A stretch of 27,355 bases of DNA, from contig JAEZKH010000525.1 in NCBI GenBank assembly GCA_023415515.1, positions 1 to 27,355 of the forward strand, written 5' to 3'. Under the pieces are notes generated by a model. It made no database searches. It was not told the origin of the DNA and saw nothing but the letters and a program-made list of their open reading frames with translations. Positions 24,349 to 27,355 of this stretch are shown piece by piece (the first letter of the stretch is position 1; every line of letters starts with the position of its first letter). A program made the position numbers and the translations under genes. The DNA comes from Actinomycetes bacterium (lineage in GTDB: Bacteria > Actinomycetota > Actinomycetes > Mycobacteriales > Mycobacteriaceae).

Positions 24349-26000
24349 CAGGCTTGCGCCCCGGCATGTTTGGCGTGCGCATCGTCGGCGGGGCGTTCCT
24401 CGGTGATGTCCTTGGCCCACCGGTAATCGGGCTTGCCCGCAGGGGTGCGGTGAATCTCGTCGACCCACCAGACCTTGCGCGGCACCTTGTAGCCCGCGAT
24501 CTCCTGACGCACGAACGCGTCGAGTTCGGCCAGCGTCGTTTCGGTGCCGGGCCTGCGATGGACAACGGCTGCCACGCAGTTGCCGAACCGCTCGTCGGGA
24601 ACACCGACGACCAGAGCGTCGAACACGTCGGGATGGCCCTTGAGCGCAGCTTCGACCTCCTCCGGGTAGATCTTCTCGCCACCGCTGTTGATGGACTGTG
24701 AACCACGGCCCAGCATCGTCACCGAACCGTCGGCTTCGACCTCGGCGTAGTCACCCGGAATCGCGTAGCGCACACCGTTGAACGTCTTGAACGTCTCGGC
24801 GGTCTTCTTCTCGTCCTTGTAGTAACCGATCGGGATGTTGCCCTTCTTCGCGATCATCCCGCGCACACCGGAGCCCGGCTCGACCTCGTTGCCGTTCTCG
24901 TCGAGCACGACGGTGCGGTGATCGATCGTGACCCGCGGACCGCCGGTGTGCGACTGGCCCTTGGCGACGATGCTCGTGCCGCCGAAGCCCGTCTCCGACG
25001 AACCGATCGAGTCGGTGATGATCCGGTTGGGCAGCAGTTCGAGGAACTTCTCCTTGATGCTGGTCGAGAAGAGCGCCGCCGTGCTTGCCAACAGGAAGAG
25101 GCTCGACAGGTCTGGCTCGTGGCCGGAGTCGTGCAACGTGGTCAACGCGTCGAGCAGCGGGCGCGCCATCGCGTCGCCGGTGAAGAACAGCAGGTTCACC
25201 TTGTGCTTCTCGATCGTCTGCCAAACCTCGTCGGCATCGAATTCCGGTGTCAGCACGGTGGTTTGACCGGAGAACAGCGACATCCAGGTCGCCGACTGGG
25301 TGGCGCCGTGGATCATCGGCGGGATCGGGTAACGGATCATCGGCGGGTTCTCCGCGGCGGCCTTCGCCAGGTCGTGCTCGTCTTTGACGAACTCACCGGT
25401 GGCGAAGTCGGTACCGCCGAACAGAACTCGATAGATGTCCTCGTGGCGCCACATCACACCTTTGGGGAAACCGGTGGTGCCACCGGTGTACAGCAGATAG
25501 ATGTCGTCGGGGCTGCGCGGGCCGAAGTCGCGCTCAGGCGAACTCGCGGCGATGGCGGAATAGAACTCGACGCCGCCGTAGCGCTGGTAGTCGTCGTCAC
25601 TGCCATCCTCGATCGACAGGACCGTCTTGACGTTCGGCGTCTCGGGCAACACGTTGGCCACCCGGTCCGCGTAGCGGCGTTCGTGGACGAGAGCCACCAT
25701 GTCGGAGTTGTCGAACAGGTACTTCAACTCGCCCTCGACGTAGCGGAAGTTGACGTTGACGAGGATCGCGCCCGCCTTCACGATGCCGAGCATCGCGATC
25801 ACGATCTCGATGCGGTTACGGCAGTACAGGCCGACCTTGTCGTCCTTCTTCACACCCTGGTCCTGGAGATAGTGGGCCAGGCGGTTGGCCTTGTTCTCCA
25901 ACTGGGCGTAGGTCAGCTGTTCGTCGCCACTGATCAGGGCGACGCGGTCAGGCACAGCGTCGATGGCGTGCTCGGCTAGGTCTGCGATGTTCAGGGCCAC
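24348..26000 (-). CDS. fadD19: Steroid-26-oyl-CoA ligase FadD19
   Basis: The 550-residue ANL-family synthetase has YTGGTTGFPKG (171-181), GSSETG (333-338), PGDYAE (415-420), the hinge at RGSQSINSGGEK (432-443) and a C-terminal catalytic Lys523 in AGKPDY. By synteny and sequence it is FadD19, which activates the C8 side chain of 3-oxo-sterol-26-oic acids with CoA, and is needed for branched sterols such as sitosterol. The start is a GTG at 26000. There is no Shine-Dalgarno; a -10-like TAGTTT ends six bases before the GTG, suggesting a leaderless mRNA. It heads the unit fadD19-NMO-hydrolase-amidohydrolase and is divergent from echA19 across a KstR operator. Confidence 0.95.
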   Translation of the reverse strand: MALNIADLAEHAIDAVPDRVALISGDEQLTYAQLENKANRLAHYLQDQGVKKDDKVGLYCRNRIEIVIAMLGIVKAGAILVNVNFRYVEGELKYLFDNSDMVALVHERRYADRVANVLPETPNVKTVLSIEDGSDDDYQRYGGVEFYSAIAASSPERDFGPRSPDDIYLLYTGGTTGFPKGVMWRHEDIYRVLFGGTDFATGEFVKDEHDLAKAAAENPPMIRYPIPPMIHGATQSATWMSLFSGQTTVLTPEFDADEVWQTIEKHKVNLLFFTGDAMARPLLDALTTLHDSGHEPDLSSLFLLASTAALFSTSIKEKFLELLPNRIITDSIGSSETGFGGTSIVAKGQSHTGGPRVTIDHRTVVLDENGNEVEPGSGVRGMIAKKGNIPIGYYKDEKKTAETFKTFNGVRYAIPGDYAEVEADGSVTMLGRGSQSINSGGEKIYPEEVEAALKGHPDVFDALVVGVPDERFGNCVAAVVHRRPGTETTLAELDAFVRQEIAGYKVPRKVWWVDEIHRTPAGKPDYRWAKDITEERPADDAHAKHAGAQA

Positions 26001-26010
26001 GGCACCAAAC

Positions 26011-26024
26011 TAGAACGTGTTACA
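26011..26024. promoter_or_regulatory. KstR operator between fadD19 and echA19
   Basis: TAGAACGTGTTACA is a full consensus match and the same 14-mer as at 17388. It lies only 10 bp from the fadD19 start and 46 bp from echA19. Possible -10 hexamers overlap both edges: TAGTTT on the minus strand (plus 26007-26012) for fadD19 and TACATT on the plus strand (26021-26026) for echA19. Confidence 0.82.
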
Positions 26025-26070
26025 TTTCGTGACAAGTCTGTGGCATCGATGCAGGAAGGCGGAGGGTTCC

Positions 26071-26880
26071 GTGAGCGACGAGGAAAATGCTGCCAAAGGT
26101 CCCGACGCCCTCATTGAGCAGCGCGGACACACGCTGATCCTGACGCTGAACCGCCCCGAGGCGCGCAACGCCCTGTCCACCGAGATGCTCTCGATCATGG
26201 TCGAGGCCTGGGACCGCGTCGACAACGATCCCGAGATCAGGAGCTGCATCCTGACCGGCGCGGGCGGCTACTTCTGCGCCGGGATGGACCTCAAGGCGGC
26301 GACGGCCAAGCCCCCGGGCGACTCGTTCTCCGACGGCAGCTATGACCCGTCGCGGATCGACGCGCTGCTGAAGGGCCGTCGGCTGACCAAGCCGCTGATC
26401 GCGGCCGTCGAGGGACCGGCGATCGCGGGTGGCACGGAGATTCTGCAGGGCACCGACATCCGCATTGCCGGCGAGAGCGCCAAATTCGGCATCTCCGAGG
26501 CCAAGTGGAGCCTGTACCCGATGGGCGGTTCGGCAGTGCGACTGGTCCGCCAGATCCCGTACACCATCGCCTGCGACCTGCTGTTGACCGGTCGCCACAT
26601 CACCGCCGCGGAAGCCAAGGAGTACGGGCTGATCGGCTATGTGGTCCCCGACGGCACCGCGCTGGACAAGGCGCTGGAGATCGCCGAGGTGATCAACAAC
26701 AACGGCCCGCTCGCCGTGCAGGCGATACTCAAGACCATCCGCGAGACCGAGGGCATGCACGAGGAAGAGGCGTTCAGGCCCGACACCGCCAACGGCGTCC
26801 CGGTGTTCCTGTCCGAGGATGCCAAGGAGGGACCGCGCGCGTTCAAGGAGAAGCGTGCACCGAACTTCCAGATGAAGTAG
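26071..26880 (+). CDS. echA19: Enoyl-CoA hydratase EchA19
   Basis: The 269-residue crotonase has LNRPEARNALS (26-36), oxyanion-loop motif FCAGMDLK (68-75), GPAIAGGTE with Glu123 and FGISEAKW with Glu143, so both canonical hydratase glutamates are present. By synteny it is EchA19, which hydrates steroid side-chain enoyl-CoA intermediates (22-ene-24-oyl-CoA in the M. tuberculosis enzyme). GTG 26071 is chosen because GGAGGG lies 4-5 bases upstream; an earlier in-frame ATG at 26017 would lie inside the operator and promoter. It is divergent from fadD19 and is followed by a strong terminator. Confidence 0.94.
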   Translation: MSDEENAAKGPDALIEQRGHTLILTLNRPEARNALSTEMLSIMVEAWDRVDNDPEIRSCILTGAGGYFCAGMDLKAATAKPPGDSFSDGSYDPSRIDALLKGRRLTKPLIAAVEGPAIAGGTEILQGTDIRIAGESAKFGISEAKWSLYPMGGSAVRLVRQIPYTIACDLLLTGRHITAAEAKEYGLIGYVVPDGTALDKALEIAEVINNNGPLAVQAILKTIRETEGMHEEEAFRPDTANGVPVFLSEDAKEGPRAFKEKRAPNFQMK

Positions 26881-26900
26881 CTGCGAGTTCTCGCACACAG

Positions 26901-26950
26901 TTGAGGCCCGCTCGATTCGAAGCTCCGATTCGAGCAGGCCTCAACTTTTT
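26901..26950 (+). terminator. Rho-independent terminator after echA19
   Basis: Two 19-base arms (26901-26919 and 26926-26944) pair with two mismatches around a 6-base loop, followed by CTTTTT. A smaller 6-bp hairpin (26882-26895) lies between it and the echA19 stop. The T-tract is on the plus-strand side only, so it mainly serves echA19, though the stem also lies just past the stop of the converging small gene. Confidence 0.9.
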
Positions 26951-26954
26951 CCGC

Positions 26955-27257
26955 TCAGCGCCAGTGTCCGGGCGGCGGCCCCCAGAACGGTGGCGGCGGA
27001 GGTGGCGGCGGCAACCAGAACGGTGGAGGTGGTGGAGGCCGCCAGAACGGTGGTGGAGGTGGTGGCGGCGGCCCCCAGAACGGGGGCGGCGGAGGTGGTG
27101 GCGGGAACGCCGGCACCGGTCCGAGCACACTCATCGGCGCCGAGTCGGCCGCCGGTTGGGCGCCGGCCAACGCGGCGGCGCCCGTGGCGCCCGCAAACAG
27201 CGCGCCCCCCAAGAGAACTCCGCTCAACAATCGTCGCCCCGGTAAATGTCGTGCCAT
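26955..27257 (-). CDS. Small secreted Pro-rich protein with PPP-FW repeats
   Basis: The 100-residue protein has a signal peptide (basic MARHLPGRR, then a hydrophobic Gly/Ala/Leu stretch, likely cleavage near ALAGAQPA). The mature C-terminal half consists almost entirely of runs of 6-8 prolines separated by Phe-Trp (FWG, FWR, FWL, FWG) and ends GHWR. ATG 27257 is preferred because AAGGA (plus 27266-27270) sits 8 bases upstream; an ATG at 27266 would overlap that site. The repeat is visible in the DNA as recurring CAGAACGG blocks between about 26975 and 27110. Cell-wall association is inferred; function unknown. Confidence 0.78.
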   Translation of the reverse strand: MARHLPGRRLLSGVLLGGALFAGATGAAALAGAQPAADSAPMSVLGPVPAFPPPPPPPPFWGPPPPPPPPFWRPPPPPPFWLPPPPPPPPFWGPPPGHWR

Positions 27258-27355
27258 GACGCACATCCTTCGGTCGTTGCGTATCCCCCGATGTCTCGAG
27301 ACTATCTAATTAGTTGACCTAGCAGGAAGTGGTGAAACCCTGTGCACAGCTGGCG
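27258..27355 (-). promoter_or_regulatory. Upstream region of the Pro-rich protein gene
   Basis: This AT-richer stretch contains the ribosome site and an 8-bp palindrome CTAATTAG (27306-27313). A weak -10-like TAGTCT lies nearby on the minus strand. No gene is visible before the window ends. Confidence 0.35.

Noticed and set aside
26017..26070. Earlier ATG start for echA19 adding 18 residues
   Set aside because: It lies inside the KstR operator and -10 region, while GTG 26071 has a good ribosome site and the expected N-terminus.
26975..27115. Repetitive DNA considered as a CRISPR array
   Set aside because: The repeat is in frame, very short and codes for Pro-Phe-Trp units; there are no unique spacers of regular length and no cas genes.

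Overview
The window is high-GC actinobacterial DNA. Its gene order (otsA, mam4BA, mce4F to mce4A, yrbE4B/A, hsd4A, fdxD, fadE26/27, fadD17, then fadD19 and echA19) is that of the cholesterol import and side-chain degradation locus of mycobacteria. The trehalose synthase, the Mce4 genes and the PE/PGRS-free spacing point to a non-tuberculous, probably fast-growing Mycobacterium/Mycolicibacterium. I see no rRNA, tRNA, CRISPR or insertion sequence.

Layout. Bases 1-2550: the 3' end of a beta-hydroxyacid dehydrogenase, then a minus-strand crotonase and an SDR with a KstR-like site between them. Bases 2551-4024: a divergent promoter region, two tandem small secreted four-cysteine proteins, and a 54-residue protein directly abutting otsA. 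Bases 4025-5494: otsA (trehalose-6-phosphate synthase), whose 3' end overlaps the converging mce4 operon. Bases 5481-15861: the ten-gene minus-strand mce4 operon, yrbE4A-yrbE4B-mce4A-B-C-D-E-F-mam4A-mam4B, with nearly all junctions overlapping or abutting. Bases 15862-16126: its promoter, with two KstR-type operators. Bases 16127-17282: hsd4A and fdxD. From a shared operator at 17388, fadE26-fadE27-fadD17 run the other way. Bases 21312-21637 hold only a possible frameshifted lipoprotein remnant. Bases 21638-26000: a minus-strand unit fadD19 - nitronate monooxygenase - alpha/beta hydrolase - amidohydrolase, divergent from echA19 (26071-26880). A strong terminator follows echA19, then a small secreted Pro/Phe-Trp repeat protein on the minus strand.

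How it works together. The Mce4 complex imports sterol. FadD19 activates the C26 acid as CoA thioester, the FadE26/FadE27 heteromer dehydrogenates it, EchA19 and Hsd4A act in later hydration and dehydrogenation steps, and FadD17 can re-enter shorter side-chain acids. Five copies of a TNNAACNNGTTNNA-like operator tie these units to one repressor, which from established knowledge is KstR (its gene is not in the window). The less understood parts are the KstR-linked nitronate monooxygenase/hydrolase/amidohydrolase tail, the crotonase lacking canonical catalytic glutamates, and the small secreted proteins. I found no clearly unprecedented system; most of the window is a well-studied pathway with unexplained accessory genes.
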